64,000 nucleotides of DNA from Rhizobium sp. WSM4643 (lineage in GTDB: Bacteria; Pseudomonadota; Alphaproteobacteria; Rhizobiales; Rhizobiaceae): assembly GCF_025152745.1 (NCBI RefSeq), contig NZ_CP104040.1, positions 124,001 to 188,000 on the forward strand, written 5' to 3'. A program made the translations under genes and the position numbers. Below are positions 8,205 to 17,003 of the stretch, one piece after another. How positions within the stretch are numbered: position 1 is the stretch's first letter; every line of letters starts with the position of its first letter. A model generated the notes under the pieces. It was not told where the DNA came from. It did not search any database and was given only the letters and a program-made list of their open reading frames with translations.

Positions 8205-8233
8205 AAAGGGCTCCGCGGATGCGGGGCCTTTTT
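8205..8233 (+). terminator. Rho-independent terminator after the PRC-barrel gene
   Basis: AAAGGGCTCCGC, a GGAT loop, then GCGGGGCC (with a G-U pair) and TTTTT, 23 bases after the stop codon. Confidence 0.85.
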
Positions 8234-8278
8234 GGTGTTTGGTGACGATAGTTACCTCTTGTCGTCTGCGCCGACGAC

Positions 8279-8458
8279 TGCCCCTCACCCTAACCTACCA
8301 GGGTCGAGCCACTCGTCTCGACCCGTCCTTCGGACCCCCGTAAAAACGGGGAGAGGGGAAGTGCCCTGCGAGAGGCTGGCGGGGAACCGAGAGGCCGCGG
8401 CATATCCCCTTCGCCCCGCGAGCGGGGAGAAGGTGGCGGCAGCCGGATGAGGGGCTTT
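8279..8458. repeat. RIME-like repeat block
   Basis: Made of modules seen elsewhere: CTGCCCCTCACCCTAACC, a GGGTCGAG...CTCGACCC inverted module, CCGTAAAAACGGGGAGAGGGG, and a final GGGGAGAAGGTGGCGGCAGCCGGATGAGGGGC arm (degenerate copy of the IS target arm). It fills the gap between the convergent PRC-barrel and beta-mannosidase genes. Confidence 0.75.
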
Positions 8459-8459
8459 C

Positions 8460-10913
8460 CTAGCGCCCTGCGACAAGATCATTGGCCGACCGTAGCACTG
8501 TACCGATGACAATGTCATTGACCGAAATAACCTTTGCCGTCTTGACCGCAAACACATGGCTCTCTTCCGGCAGCAGCGTCACCAGCATCGTGTCGACGAC
8601 GGCATTCGGATCCAGTCGGTCGGCCATCAGGCAAAGTTCCTTGAGGAAGTTTTGCGCCGTCACTTTGACCTCATATCCGCCGTCGATCCCGACGACATCG
8701 ACCGTAAGCCGTGGTGCCGGCAAGGCAAGCTTGATATCCTCGACGAAATAGTGGAAGGCCCGCCTGTCGAGCATCTCAACGACGATGACCTCGTTCTTCG
8801 GTAAGCCAGGAGTGACGATATCCTCGGGCAGCGGAAATTCCTTTGCCTCGAAGCGGTCGCAGAGCAGGCGCCAGAATTCGAATTCGGCAAGCACGGTGCC
8901 ATCGAGCGTCAAGCGTTTGCCGCTGATCTTCGCCCGCCAGAACAGTGTTCGTTCATTGACCGCAACCGCCGCAAGTCCGCCGGCGCGCGGCTGGATCGTC
9001 AGCAGGCGCGGATCATAGGCTGCCTTCAGCGCATACCAGAGCGGCTTGCGGCGTCCGGCCGAATCGAGCGCTGCCCATGAGGTCACCGGCCAGCAATCGT
9101 TGAACTGCCAGACGACGGCGCCCTTGCAGATATTCCGATGCGAGCGCATGTGCTCGACGCCGAAGCGGATGGCGCGTGCCTGGTTGAGCTGGGTGGCGAA
9201 GTGCCAGTCGTCCATCGTCTTCGGCTCCGGCAGATGGCCGGACAGGCCGCCGATCAGCTTGTCATTGCCTTGGGTTGCCTTCTGATGGTGGAAGACGCCG
9301 TTCGATTGTGGCGTCAGTGGCGCGTCGTGCACGCTTTCTTCGATCGTCGCCCAGGCGGCCGGCGCCTGCCAGCCGAATTCGGAGCAGAAGCGCGGGATAT
9401 AATTGCGGTAGACCTCGTAGCCGACATCGTTCCACACGTCCCAGATATGTTTGCAGCCATGTGCGTCGGCATTGGGTTCGATCTCCATTGAGCCGGAATA
9501 GGGGCTGCCGGGATAATAGGGCCGGTCCGGATCGAGTTCGGCTGAGAGTTTCGGCAGCAGGTCGAGATAGTAGCCGAGCCCCCAGCTTTCGCCCGCCTTG
9601 ATGATCGGCCGCCAGCCCCATTCGTCGAAGCCCCAGATGTTCTCGTTATTGCCGTTCCAGAGGACGAGCGAAGCATGCGGCATCAGCCGCACGACATTGT
9701 CGCGCACCTCCGCCTCGACCTCGCTTCTGAGCGGCTCTTCCTCCGGATAGGCGGCGCAGGCAAAGAGGAAATCCTGCCAGACCAGCATGCCGGCCCGATC
9801 GCAGGCCTCATAGAATTCGTCGGTCTCGAAGATGCCGCCGCCCCAAACGCGCAGCATGTGGATATTGGCGGCTTTCGCCTCCTCGATCCGCGCGGCATAA
9901 CGCTCGGCCGTCACGCGCGGGGGAAAACAATCGTCCGGTATCCAGTTCGCCCCGCAGATGAAGAGCGGCACGTCATTGATGACGAAGGTAAAGGCTGACC
10001 CATGTTCGTCGGCCGACGTATCGAGCCGCAGGGAGCGGAAACCCAGCTCCCTTTCAAAGCCATCGAGCACATCGTCGCTGGCATCGTCGATCAGCCTGAG
10101 CGCCATCGGATAGAGCGGCTGGGCACCGAGATGGTGCGGCCACCAAAGCTGCGGCGAGGGCAGAACAAGCTCGAACGCGACCTCGTCTTCGCCAGGCCCG
10201 ATCGCCACTGTCGTCGTCACGCCGCCGATTGCGGCGACGAGTCTCAACGCCGTCTTGTCGCCATACCGCGCCAGCCGGGCATGGACCTTGACCAGCCCGT
10301 CGCCGCCGGCAAGCGTCGCCGACACCCTGGTTTCGGCAAGGCGTGCCCGGTCCCAGCTTTCCAGCCGGACCGGCTTCCAGAGGCCCGCCGTCACCAGCGT
10401 CGGCCCCCAGTCCCAGCCGAAATTGCAGGCCATCTTGCGCATCAGATTGCCCGGTCCCGGATAGTTGTTGGGACGGTAGCCGTAATGTTTTTCCATCTCC
10501 GCGCCATAGGCGTAGGCGGAGCGGAAGATGACCGTGAGTTCGTTGGCGCCGGATTTCAGCAATCCCGAAACATCGAAACGATAGGTGCGGTGCATGTTGA
10601 AGGTACGGCCGATCTCTTCGCCGTTGAGCGATATCACCGCAACCGTATCGAGCCCCTCGAAGACCAGTTCCTGCACCCTGGCATCGTCAGGCATCGCCTC
10701 GAAGCTGCAGCGATAGGTCCAGTCGGTCTTGCCGATCCAGTCGTTGGTGATCTCGTTGACGTCGATATAGGGATCGGGAATCAGCCGATTGGCGAGAAGG
10801 TCGAGATGCACGCAGCCCGGCACCGCCGCGGGGATTGCAGCCGGCAGCCCGGGCCTTGCTGTATCGTTACAGGAGAGCGTCCAGCCGGAATTGAGCGCAG
10901 TCTTTTCGATCAT
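8460..10913 (-). CDS. Beta-mannosidase, glycoside hydrolase family 2
   Basis: Hydrolyses terminal beta-1,4-linked mannose from mannans or mannosylated glycans. It has 817 aa, the usual size for bacterial GH2 beta-mannosidases, with a jelly-roll sugar-binding N-domain (from residue about 10; GWTLSCNDTARPGLP, VPGCVHLDLL), immunoglobulin-like domains, and a TIM barrel. WNGNNENIWGF carries the acid/base Glu and RFCSEFGWQ the nucleophile Glu. No signal peptide is seen, so it is probably cytoplasmic and acts on imported oligosaccharides. Start ATG at 10913 has CAGGAG upstream. No transporter is adjacent; it stands alone between a repeat block and gloA. Confidence 0.93.
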   Translation of the reverse strand: MIEKTALNSGWTLSCNDTARPGLPAAIPAAVPGCVHLDLLANRLIPDPYIDVNEITNDWIGKTDWTYRCSFEAMPDDARVQELVFEGLDTVAVISLNGEEIGRTFNMHRTYRFDVSGLLKSGANELTVIFRSAYAYGAEMEKHYGYRPNNYPGPGNLMRKMACNFGWDWGPTLVTAGLWKPVRLESWDRARLAETRVSATLAGGDGLVKVHARLARYGDKTALRLVAAIGGVTTTVAIGPGEDEVAFELVLPSPQLWWPHHLGAQPLYPMALRLIDDASDDVLDGFERELGFRSLRLDTSADEHGSAFTFVINDVPLFICGANWIPDDCFPPRVTAERYAARIEEAKAANIHMLRVWGGGIFETDEFYEACDRAGMLVWQDFLFACAAYPEEEPLRSEVEAEVRDNVVRLMPHASLVLWNGNNENIWGFDEWGWRPIIKAGESWGLGYYLDLLPKLSAELDPDRPYYPGSPYSGSMEIEPNADAHGCKHIWDVWNDVGYEVYRNYIPRFCSEFGWQAPAAWATIEESVHDAPLTPQSNGVFHHQKATQGNDKLIGGLSGHLPEPKTMDDWHFATQLNQARAIRFGVEHMRSHRNICKGAVVWQFNDCWPVTSWAALDSAGRRKPLWYALKAAYDPRLLTIQPRAGGLAAVAVNERTLFWRAKISGKRLTLDGTVLAEFEFWRLLCDRFEAKEFPLPEDIVTPGLPKNEVIVVEMLDRRAFHYFVEDIKLALPAPRLTVDVVGIDGGYEVKVTAQNFLKELCLMADRLDPNAVVDTMLVTLLPEESHVFAVKTAKVISVNDIVIGTVLRSANDLVAGR

Positions 10914-10993
10914 GGCGGGCTCCTGAATGATGCCGCTTGAAGCTGTGGGATTATCTAGGATTGGAACGTATCGGGCGTTCGGCGTCAGATGCC

Positions 10994-11389
10994 TCAGAGA
11001 AACCGGCCGTGGCGCTGCATCACCTCGATCTTGTAGCCATCGGGATCGCTGATGAAAAAGAACAGGCCGAAGAGCTTGCCGTCGCGGTTGAGCTCCACCA
11101 GTTCACCGGGCTTCAGCCCGAGCTTTGACAGCCGCTCGCGCTCGACCGCCACCTCTTCGACGGAGACGGCGAGATGGCCATAGGCATTGCCGGGATCGTA
11201 TGGCGCGGTCCGGCCCTTGTTGACGGTCAGTTCAAGCTCGAAGCCGGTCTCGGCATTGCTCATATAGATCAGCGTGAAGGTTTCGAAATCGACGCGGTCG
11301 GCGACCGAAAGACCGAATGCCCTCTCGTAGAATTCGACGGAGCGCGCCTCATCGAGAACGCGGATCATGGAGTGGATCATTTTCGCCAA
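10994..11389 (-). CDS. gloA: Lactoylglutathione lyase (glyoxalase I)
   Basis: Converts the glutathione-methylglyoxal hemithioacetal to S-lactoylglutathione, detoxifying methylglyoxal. It is a VOC-fold metalloenzyme. The four metal ligands are visible: His in MIHSMIRV, Glu in ETGFELELT, His in AYGHLAVSV and Glu in GYKIEVMQR. RSVEFYERAFGLSV is typical of the family. Start: a TTG at 11389 has GGGAGG five bases upstream and would give MAKMIHSM; the ATG at 11380 (MIHSM) lacks a well-placed ribosome site; a GTG at 11410 is also open. I favour 11389 but the difference is only three residues. Confidence 0.93.
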   Translation of the reverse strand: MAKMIHSMIRVLDEARSVEFYERAFGLSVADRVDFETFTLIYMSNAETGFELELTVNKGRTAPYDPGNAYGHLAVSVEEVAVERERLSKLGLKPGELVELNRDGKLFGLFFFISDPDGYKIEVMQRHGRFL

Positions 11390-11488
11390 GTCTGCCTCCC
11401 ATTCCACCACAGCGCCGCGCGTCTTTTTAGACGCGCAAAGGACGCTGTAGCACTTTGAATTGCTGCGGCAGTCTTGGTACCCGTCCTT

Positions 11489-12238
11489 TTACGCCGCGCG
11501 CAAGCCGATTCTTCGGGTAATCGCCGCTTCGACGAGACCCATGGCGTCATACATCAGCACCGCCATCAGGCCGACGATCAGGCCGCCCTGTAGGATGAAG
11601 GCGGTATTGTCGGAGATCAGCCCGGCGATGATGACCTCGCCGAGGCCCTTTGCCGCAACCGTCGAGCCGATCGTCGCCGTGCCGATATTGATGACGGTCG
11701 CGACCTTCAGCCCCTCGAGGATCAGCGGCAGGGCCAGCGGCAGCTCGACGCGAAACAGTCGCTGTGTGCCGTTCATGCCCATGCCGTCGGCAGCATCGAG
11801 AACCTGCGGCGAAACCTGCTTCAGCCCGGCGACGGTGTTTTCGAAGATCGGCAGCAGGCCGTAGAGAAAGAGCGCAATCAGCGTCGGCATGGCGCCGAAG
11901 CCGGTCGCGGGAACGGCGAGCGCCAGCACCGCGACCGGCGGAAAAGTCTGCCCGGCATTGGCGATGGCGCGCGACAGCGGTAGGAAGTCAGCCCCGCTTT
12001 CCCGCGTCACGAAGATGCCGCCGATAACGGCAAGCACGGCGCTGCCGACGATCGAGCCGATTACCAGCTGCAGATGGCCGGCGGCCAGCGAGGCAAGGCT
12101 GTTCTGCGTATAGACGGCGGGCGCATTGTTGCTGGTCAGCGGCGTGAGCACGAAGGAAAGCCACTCCGTCCTGAACAGCAGGATCAAGAGCAGGGCCAGC
12201 GCCGCCAGGCGGAAGAGATTGGCGACAACGAGTTTCAT
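11489..12238 (-). CDS. Quaternary-amine/glycine betaine ABC transporter permease (YehW-like)
   Basis: An inner-membrane permease of the OpuC/Yeh class, 249 aa (E. coli YehW is 243). Several hydrophobic helices and the binding-protein-dependent permease loop around DAADGMGMNGTQRLFRVELPLALPLILEGLK, which docks the ATPase, can be seen. Its start overlaps the stop of the ATPase gene by four bases (ATGA), so translation is coupled. It is the last gene of the four-gene operon osmF-yehY-yehX-yehW, all on the minus strand. Family members import glycine betaine, choline or related osmoprotectants; the true substrate here is unknown. Confidence 0.88.
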   Translation of the reverse strand: MKLVVANLFRLAALALLLILLFRTEWLSFVLTPLTSNNAPAVYTQNSLASLAAGHLQLVIGSIVGSAVLAVIGGIFVTRESGADFLPLSRAIANAGQTFPPVAVLALAVPATGFGAMPTLIALFLYGLLPIFENTVAGLKQVSPQVLDAADGMGMNGTQRLFRVELPLALPLILEGLKVATVINIGTATIGSTVAAKGLGEVIIAGLISDNTAFILQGGLIVGLMAVLMYDAMGLVEAAITRRIGLRAA

Positions 12239-13179
12239 GCCTTGCGGCCCAGTTCGAGAAGCCGCGTCATTGAGATCGATCCCACAGGCGCCTTTTGCGC
12301 ATCCTGCACCGCCGCCTCGTCGACCCCCTGCCAGATCATCTCAGCCAAAGCGTCGCGGAGACTGAGCGACTGCGGCAGGGCATATGCGAGACCGTTCTTG
12401 GCCGGCTCCATGCTTTCCTTCAGCGGCAGCAGCGACATCAGCTTCAGCGCCCGGTCGGAAGTGCCGGTCAATTGCTGCACGAAGGGATCGGCGGGTTCGG
12501 TGAGGATCTTTTCCGGCGTCGAGCATTGCAGCAACCTGCCCTCGCTCATCACTGCGATCTGGTTGCCGAGATGAAAGGCCTCGTCCATGTCGTGGGTGAC
12601 GAGAATGACCGTGGTGCCGAACTGCTTCTGGATCGCCAAAAGGTCGTCCTGCGCCTTGCCGCGGATGACCGGATCGAGCGCGCCGAAGGGCTCGTCCATC
12701 AACAGCAATTCCGGTTCGGCCGCCAGCGCCCGGGCGACGCCGACGCGCTGCTGCTGGCCGCCGGAGAGCTGGTGCGGATATTTGTCGGCAAATGTTGCCG
12801 GATCGAGGTTGAAGAGCCCGAGCAGTTCCTCGACCCGTTTGGCGATACGCGTCGAATCCCAATCGAGAAGCTGCGGCACCGTGGCGATATTCTGCGCCAC
12901 GGTGCGGTGCGGAAAAAGGCCGTGCCCCTGGATCGCATAGCCGATCTTGCGGCGAAGCTCGGTCACCTCAACATCCATCACGTTCTGCCCGCCGACGAAG
13001 ATTTCACCCTCGGTGATCGGCACCAGCCGGTTGATCATCCGCATCAGCGTCGATTTGCCGGAGCCCGACGTGCCGACGATGACGGTGATCTCACCCTTCT
13101 CGACGCTCATCGAAACGTTGTCGACGACAGTGGCCACGCCATAGCGCTTGGTGACGTTCCTGATCTCGATCATGGTCAT
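12235..13179 (-). CDS. Quaternary-amine ABC transporter ATP-binding protein (YehX-like)
   Basis: The ATPase of the osmoprotectant importer, 314 aa (YehX is 308). Walker A GTSGSGKST, the ABC signature [15 protein letters not shown] and Walker B ELLLMDEPFGALDP are complete, with the switch His in VILVTHDMDEAF. The C-terminal extension after residue 240 has no clear CBS pair, so ionic-strength sensing of the OpuA kind is not supported. It overlaps the permease genes on both sides by four bases, indicating a tightly coupled operon. MTMIEIRN offers two nearby ATG starts (13179 and 13173). Confidence 0.9.
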   Translation of the reverse strand: MTMIEIRNVTKRYGVATVVDNVSMSVEKGEITVIVGTSGSGKSTLMRMINRLVPITEGEIFVGGQNVMDVEVTELRRKIGYAIQGHGLFPHRTVAQNIATVPQLLDWDSTRIAKRVEELLGLFNLDPATFADKYPHQLSGGQQQRVGVARALAAEPELLLMDEPFGALDPVIRGKAQDDLLAIQKQFGTTVILVTHDMDEAFHLGNQIAVMSEGRLLQCSTPEKILTEPADPFVQQLTGTSDRALKLMSLLPLKESMEPAKNGLAYALPQSLSLRDALAEMIWQGVDEAAVQDAQKAPVGSISMTRLLELGRKA

Positions 13180-14345
13180 GCGGCAGATCCCCGGATGCTT
13201 TCGATGACCGCATCGAGGATGACGGCCGATGAGAAGGCGAAGAAGACGGTCGGCACGGCGCCGAGCAGGACGAGGTCCATGGCCGTCTGGCCGAGCCCTT
13301 GGAAGATGAAGATGCCGAAGCCGCCGCCGCCGATCAGCGCGGCGATCGTCACCATGCCGATCGCCTGCACCAGCACGATGCGGATGCCGGTGAGGATGAC
13401 GGGAAAGGCAAGCGGCATGTCGATGCCGGTCAGGATCTGCAAGCGCGTCAGCCCCATGCCGGCCGCAGCGTCCCGCACCGATGGATCGACGCCCTGAAGG
13501 CCGACGACGGTGTTGGCGACGATCGGCAGCAGCGAATAGAGCACGAGCGCGATCAAGGCAGGCGCCGTGCCGATGCCGCGAATGCCGATCGCGGCGGCGA
13601 GCGGCACATGGGTGGCGAGATAGCCGAGCGGCAGCATCAACAGGCCGAAGAGCGCCAGACTTGGGATCGTCTGGATGAGGCTGAGGCCCTGCAGCACGAT
13701 GGCGCGCAGCTTCGGCACCCAGAAGCAGAGGATGCCGAGCGGCAGGCCGAGAACAATGGCGATGGCAAGTGAGCCGAACGCCAAGAGCAGATGCGAGATC
13801 GCCTCCGTCTCGAACTGCGGAGCCCGCGTCGAGAATTCCTTCATGATCGAAAGGCTGTCGAGCAGGCCGGAGGAGAGCAAGATCAAGAGCAGCGTCGTAT
13901 AGGCGGCAAGGGCTGCGATCCGCATCCAGGGCGCCAGGCGGATCTTCACCAGCGCATCGGATATGACGAGGCCGATCACCGCAAACAGCACCCAGAAGCC
14001 GCCGCCGGGCGTCATGCGCGCCACCGTGCTGCCGGGCGGCGTTGCCGCGGTCGAGACGAGGCCGATCGCAACGATCAGCGCCGCAAGGCAGAGTGTGGCG
14101 ATGATAAGCCGCGCGATCGCATGGCGTAAGAACAGCGTGGCGAAGGCGGTGAGAAGGAGAAGCACGGTCAGGACGATGACGGAAGGCTGGGGAAGAAGCT
14201 GCATCAGCAGCATCGGCTTGCCGGCGGCGATGCGGTTTGCCTTCACATAGATGAAGGGCATCAGTGCAGTCGCCGCGATGCCGACGGCCACCAAAACCAC
14301 GCCGAGCCGGTCCAGCTTGCGGACCGCTAAGGTTTCTTCCATCAA
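13176..14345 (-). CDS. Quaternary-amine ABC transporter permease (YehY-like, long form)
   Basis: The second permease of the system, 389 aa (YehY is 385). It has an extra hydrophobic N-terminal half (three to four segments, e.g. VILTVLLLLTAFATLFLRHAI) before the conserved permease domain. The docking loop RDAAAGMGLTRLQILTGIDMPLAFPVILTGIRI is clear. The pairing of one long and one short permease is the feature that makes the whole operon OsmF/YehYXW-like rather than ProVWX-like. A GC-rich hairpin at 14393-14416 separates it from the upstream binding-protein gene. Confidence 0.88.
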   Translation of the reverse strand: MMEETLAVRKLDRLGVVLVAVGIAATALMPFIYVKANRIAAGKPMLLMQLLPQPSVIVLTVLLLLTAFATLFLRHAIARLIIATLCLAALIVAIGLVSTAATPPGSTVARMTPGGGFWVLFAVIGLVISDALVKIRLAPWMRIAALAAYTTLLLILLSSGLLDSLSIMKEFSTRAPQFETEAISHLLLAFGSLAIAIVLGLPLGILCFWVPKLRAIVLQGLSLIQTIPSLALFGLLMLPLGYLATHVPLAAAIGIRGIGTAPALIALVLYSLLPIVANTVVGLQGVDPSVRDAAAGMGLTRLQILTGIDMPLAFPVILTGIRIVLVQAIGMVTIAALIGGGGFGIFIFQGLGQTAMDLVLLGAVPTVFFAFSSAVILDAVIESIRGSAA

Positions 14346-14392
14346 ATCAACCCTGTCTGGCCAACATCAGCCCAACCTTATCAGCAAAGGAG

Positions 14393-14416
14393 GCTCCGCC
14401 CGCAATCGGGCGGAGC
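14393..14416 (-). promoter_or_regulatory. Intra-operon hairpin between the binding-protein and permease genes
   Basis: GCTCCGCCCG and CGGGCGGAGC form a perfect 10-bp stem with a 4-base loop, directly after the binding-protein stop and without a T-run. Such hairpins protect the upstream mRNA and give the binding protein a higher yield than the membrane parts. The same arrangement occurs at 22021-22053 and 49094-49124. Confidence 0.7.
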
Positions 14417-14425
14417 GGGCAATGG

Positions 14426-15334
14426 TTACTTCAGGAAGCCTTTTTCCTTGAGATAGGCTTCGGCGACGGACTTTGCCGGCTCGCCATCGACCTGGATCTT
14501 GGCATTGAGCTTACGCAATTCGTCGGCGGTCAGGCTCTTGAAGATCGGCGAGAGCACTTCCTCGATCTTCGGATTGGCCTTCAACACCTCTTCGCGGATG
14601 ATCGGCGTCGGGGCATAGACCTGCTGCACGTTCTTGTCGTCTTCGAGAACGGTCAGTTGGGCCGCTTCGATCGCGCCGTCGGTGCCGTAGACCATGGCGG
14701 TGTTGACGCCGTTCGTCTGGTCGGCGGCCGCCTTGATCGTTGCCGCCGTGTCGCCGCCGGAAAGAACGACCATCTGGTCGGGCTTCAGCTGGAAGCCGTA
14801 GGTCGTCTGGAAGGCGGGAAGCGCGCCGGCCGAATTGACGAATTCGGCAGAGGCGGCAAGCTTGGCGGCACCGCCGCCGGCAACCCATTTGCCGAAGTCC
14901 GTCAGGCTCTTCAGCTTGTTCGGGCCGGCGACGTCGCTGCGCACGGCGAGCGCCCAGGTGTTGTTGGCAGGCGACGGTGTCAGCCAGACGATCTTGTTGG
15001 CATCGTAATCGAGCTTCTTCGCCAACTCATAGCCCTGGTCGATGTTCTTCCACGCCGCGTCATCGGCCTTGTTGAAGAAAAAGCCGGCATTGCCGGTATA
15101 TTCGGGATAGATGTCGATTTCGCCTGATGTGATCGCCTTGCGCACCACAGGTGTCGCGCCAAGCGCGATGCGGTCCTGCGTCTTGATGCCGTTCGCTTCG
15201 AGAGCGAGCGCAATGACGTTGCCGAGCAGCGTGCCTTCCGTGTCGATCTTCGACGAGACGACGACGTCGGCGGCATGGGCCGCGCCCACCGCGAAGGCGG
15301 AGAGCGAAACGGCAAGTGCGAGTTTCTTCAGCAT
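14426..15334 (-). CDS. Quaternary-amine/glycine betaine ABC transporter substrate-binding protein (OsmF-like)
   Basis: Periplasmic binding protein of the OpuAC/OsmF class, 302 aa (E. coli OsmF is 305). It has a Sec signal peptide (MLKKLALAVSLSAFAVGAAHA, cut before ADVVVSSK). Mature features: SKIDTEGTLLGNVIALALEANGI, EYTGNAGFFF, WLTPSPANNTWALAVR and VYAPTPIIREEVL, all typical of this subfamily, which binds compatible solutes. The ATG at 15334 was chosen for AAGGGGA upstream and the clean signal peptide. First gene of the operon; the divergent LysR-like gene at 15705 is a possible regulator. Confidence 0.9.
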   Translation of the reverse strand: MLKKLALAVSLSAFAVGAAHAADVVVSSKIDTEGTLLGNVIALALEANGIKTQDRIALGATPVVRKAITSGEIDIYPEYTGNAGFFFNKADDAAWKNIDQGYELAKKLDYDANKIVWLTPSPANNTWALAVRSDVAGPNKLKSLTDFGKWVAGGGAAKLAASAEFVNSAGALPAFQTTYGFQLKPDQMVVLSGGDTAATIKAAADQTNGVNTAMVYGTDGAIEAAQLTVLEDDKNVQQVYAPTPIIREEVLKANPKIEEVLSPIFKSLTADELRKLNAKIQVDGEPAKSVAEAYLKEKGFLK

Positions 15335-15704
15335 GGAATATCCCCTTGTTAAACACCATTGAATGAGGCCCAAGCCCTTGGCGGAGGCTTGCGCGCAGGA
15401 AAATCCGCCGGCGAGGGCGGTGAGCCCGCCATCATGCCGGAATTGCGTGCGTGATGGAAATAGCGTGCATGCCCGAAAAATCGATGCAAGGCCCCTCCAG
15501 TATTTGCGGTCACGGCATGATTATCGCGGCGAATGCACCTCCGCGCGCGGAAACGCATTCCCTTTTCCAAGGCCGGCGCGATTTGTTTTTGTCCCCTTGC
15601 GTGTTTCCACGATATTCCCGGGCTCTGTTGCGGATTCCCGCCGCCCGGATTTTTCTATGATCGAATGATAGCCGGCCTCTCCGGAAGCAGGGATATCTTT
15701 TTTC
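15335..15704. other. Divergent promoter region, 370 bp, no gene
   Basis: It lies between the osmoprotectant operon (leftward) and the tandem-HTH LysR-like gene (rightward). It should hold both promoters. I saw no EcfG-type promoter and no clear symmetrical operator, only short GC-rich inverted words such as CGCCGGCG. Confidence 0.6.
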
Positions 15705-17003
15705 ATGAACACATCATATCGTCCGGTTTTTCCAGCGCTTTCCGGAGTTGACCGTTTGCATCTTGGTGCCCTGTTCATTGCAAGCCATGTCCTGACCTCC
15801 GGTTCGGTCCGCGAGACCGCGCGGCGCTTCCAGCTGTCGCCCTCCACCGTCTCGGCGGCAATCCATAATCTCGAGACCGAACTGGCGATGAAGCTGACGG
15901 AACGTGCCTCCGGCGAGCTGGCGACGCTGATTGCGAGCGGCAGGGTGCTGGAAGGCTTGGAGCCGATCATGGCTGCGATCGGTGAGCTCGGTCAATGGGC
16001 CGGTCACGACGGCGCCGGCGCCGAGATCGACGAGGCGTGGGCATCCCGCATTCCCGTCAAGATCGTCACCATGGAGCGTTTTCTGGAGGTTGCCGACCAA
16101 GGCAGCATCAACCGGGCCGCTCGCCGCCTGCGCCTCGGTCAGCCGCAGCTTTCGCTTCAGCTTGCCAATCTTGAGAAATTTATGAGCCATCGCCTGTTCG
16201 AGCGGCAGGCGCAGGGGTCGGTCCTGACGGAGGAGGGCAGGCGCGCCTACCTGATCTTCATGGCGATCAGCCAGGCGTGGAACGATCTCAAATCGTCGGC
16301 CGATGAGCGTTATCGGCGTACCGCCCGGTCGCTGCGCATCGGTTCGATCATCCCGACCGGATCGGAAAGCTGGGTGGCCCGCTGCCTGGGCACGCTGGTT
16401 TCGGAATGGAATCTGCGCCGCAACAACAACGCGATTTCGCTGGTCTCGATGACCGCCGACGATCTGCGCGAGGCGCTGAAGAGCGGCCGCATCGATGTCG
16501 CTATCCTGGATTCGGTCTTCGGGCTGGAAAACTTCCGCCATCGCGAATTGCTGCAGACCGACATGGTGGTGATCGCACCGCCTGATAGCGACGAGACCAG
16601 CGTCGCTGATCTCGTCGCCGGCCACCCGATCTGCATGCCGAGCCTGCGCACCGGCCTCGGCCATGCGGCCATGGCCTTCAACTATGAGCGCGCGCCAAAC
16701 CGGCGCCTGCGCGGCCAGGATATCACCGCGGCGGATTCGCTGCCTGTCATCGTCGACCTCGTCGCCAATCACGGTTACGTCTCCTTCCTCGGCCGGGTCA
16801 GCGCCATGCCGATCGCCGACAAGGTGCGTATCGTCGATCTCGACGAGCATCTGCCGATGTCTTATCACGTCGCCTTCAACCATCGCAAAGCCGCCGCCGA
16901 TGCCTGCACAATGATCATCGAGGCGGCGGCGAGAATTACGTCGGAATCCGTCGTACGAACCATAAGGCCGGCGGATGCCGGAGCCAGGGAGACTGCAGCG
17001 TGA
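15705..17003 (+). CDS. LysR-family transcriptional regulator with two tandem HTH domains
   Basis: A 432-aa DNA-binding regulator, about 130 aa longer than ordinary LysR proteins. There appear to be two winged-helix LysR N-domains: residues about 18-75 (LGALFIASHVLTSGSVRETA, RRFQLSPSTVSAAIHNLE) and about 118-178 (FLEVADQGSINRAARRLRLG, QPQLSLQLANLEKFMSHRLF). A periplasmic-binding-like effector domain follows (from about 200, RSLRIGSIIPTGSESW). It reads divergently from the osmoprotectant operon and its stop overlaps the GTG start of cutC by four bases, so it is cotranscribed with cutC. The effector is unknown. Start ATG 15705 has only a weak ribosome site (AGGGAT). Confidence 0.85.
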   Translation: MNTSYRPVFPALSGVDRLHLGALFIASHVLTSGSVRETARRFQLSPSTVSAAIHNLETELAMKLTERASGELATLIASGRVLEGLEPIMAAIGELGQWAGHDGAGAEIDEAWASRIPVKIVTMERFLEVADQGSINRAARRLRLGQPQLSLQLANLEKFMSHRLFERQAQGSVLTEEGRRAYLIFMAISQAWNDLKSSADERYRRTARSLRIGSIIPTGSESWVARCLGTLVSEWNLRRNNNAISLVSMTADDLREALKSGRIDVAILDSVFGLENFRHRELLQTDMVVIAPPDSDETSVADLVAGHPICMPSLRTGLGHAAMAFNYERAPNRRLRGQDITAADSLPVIVDLVANHGYVSFLGRVSAMPIADKVRIVDLDEHLPMSYHVAFNHRKAAADACTMIIEAAARITSESVVRTIRPADAGARETAA

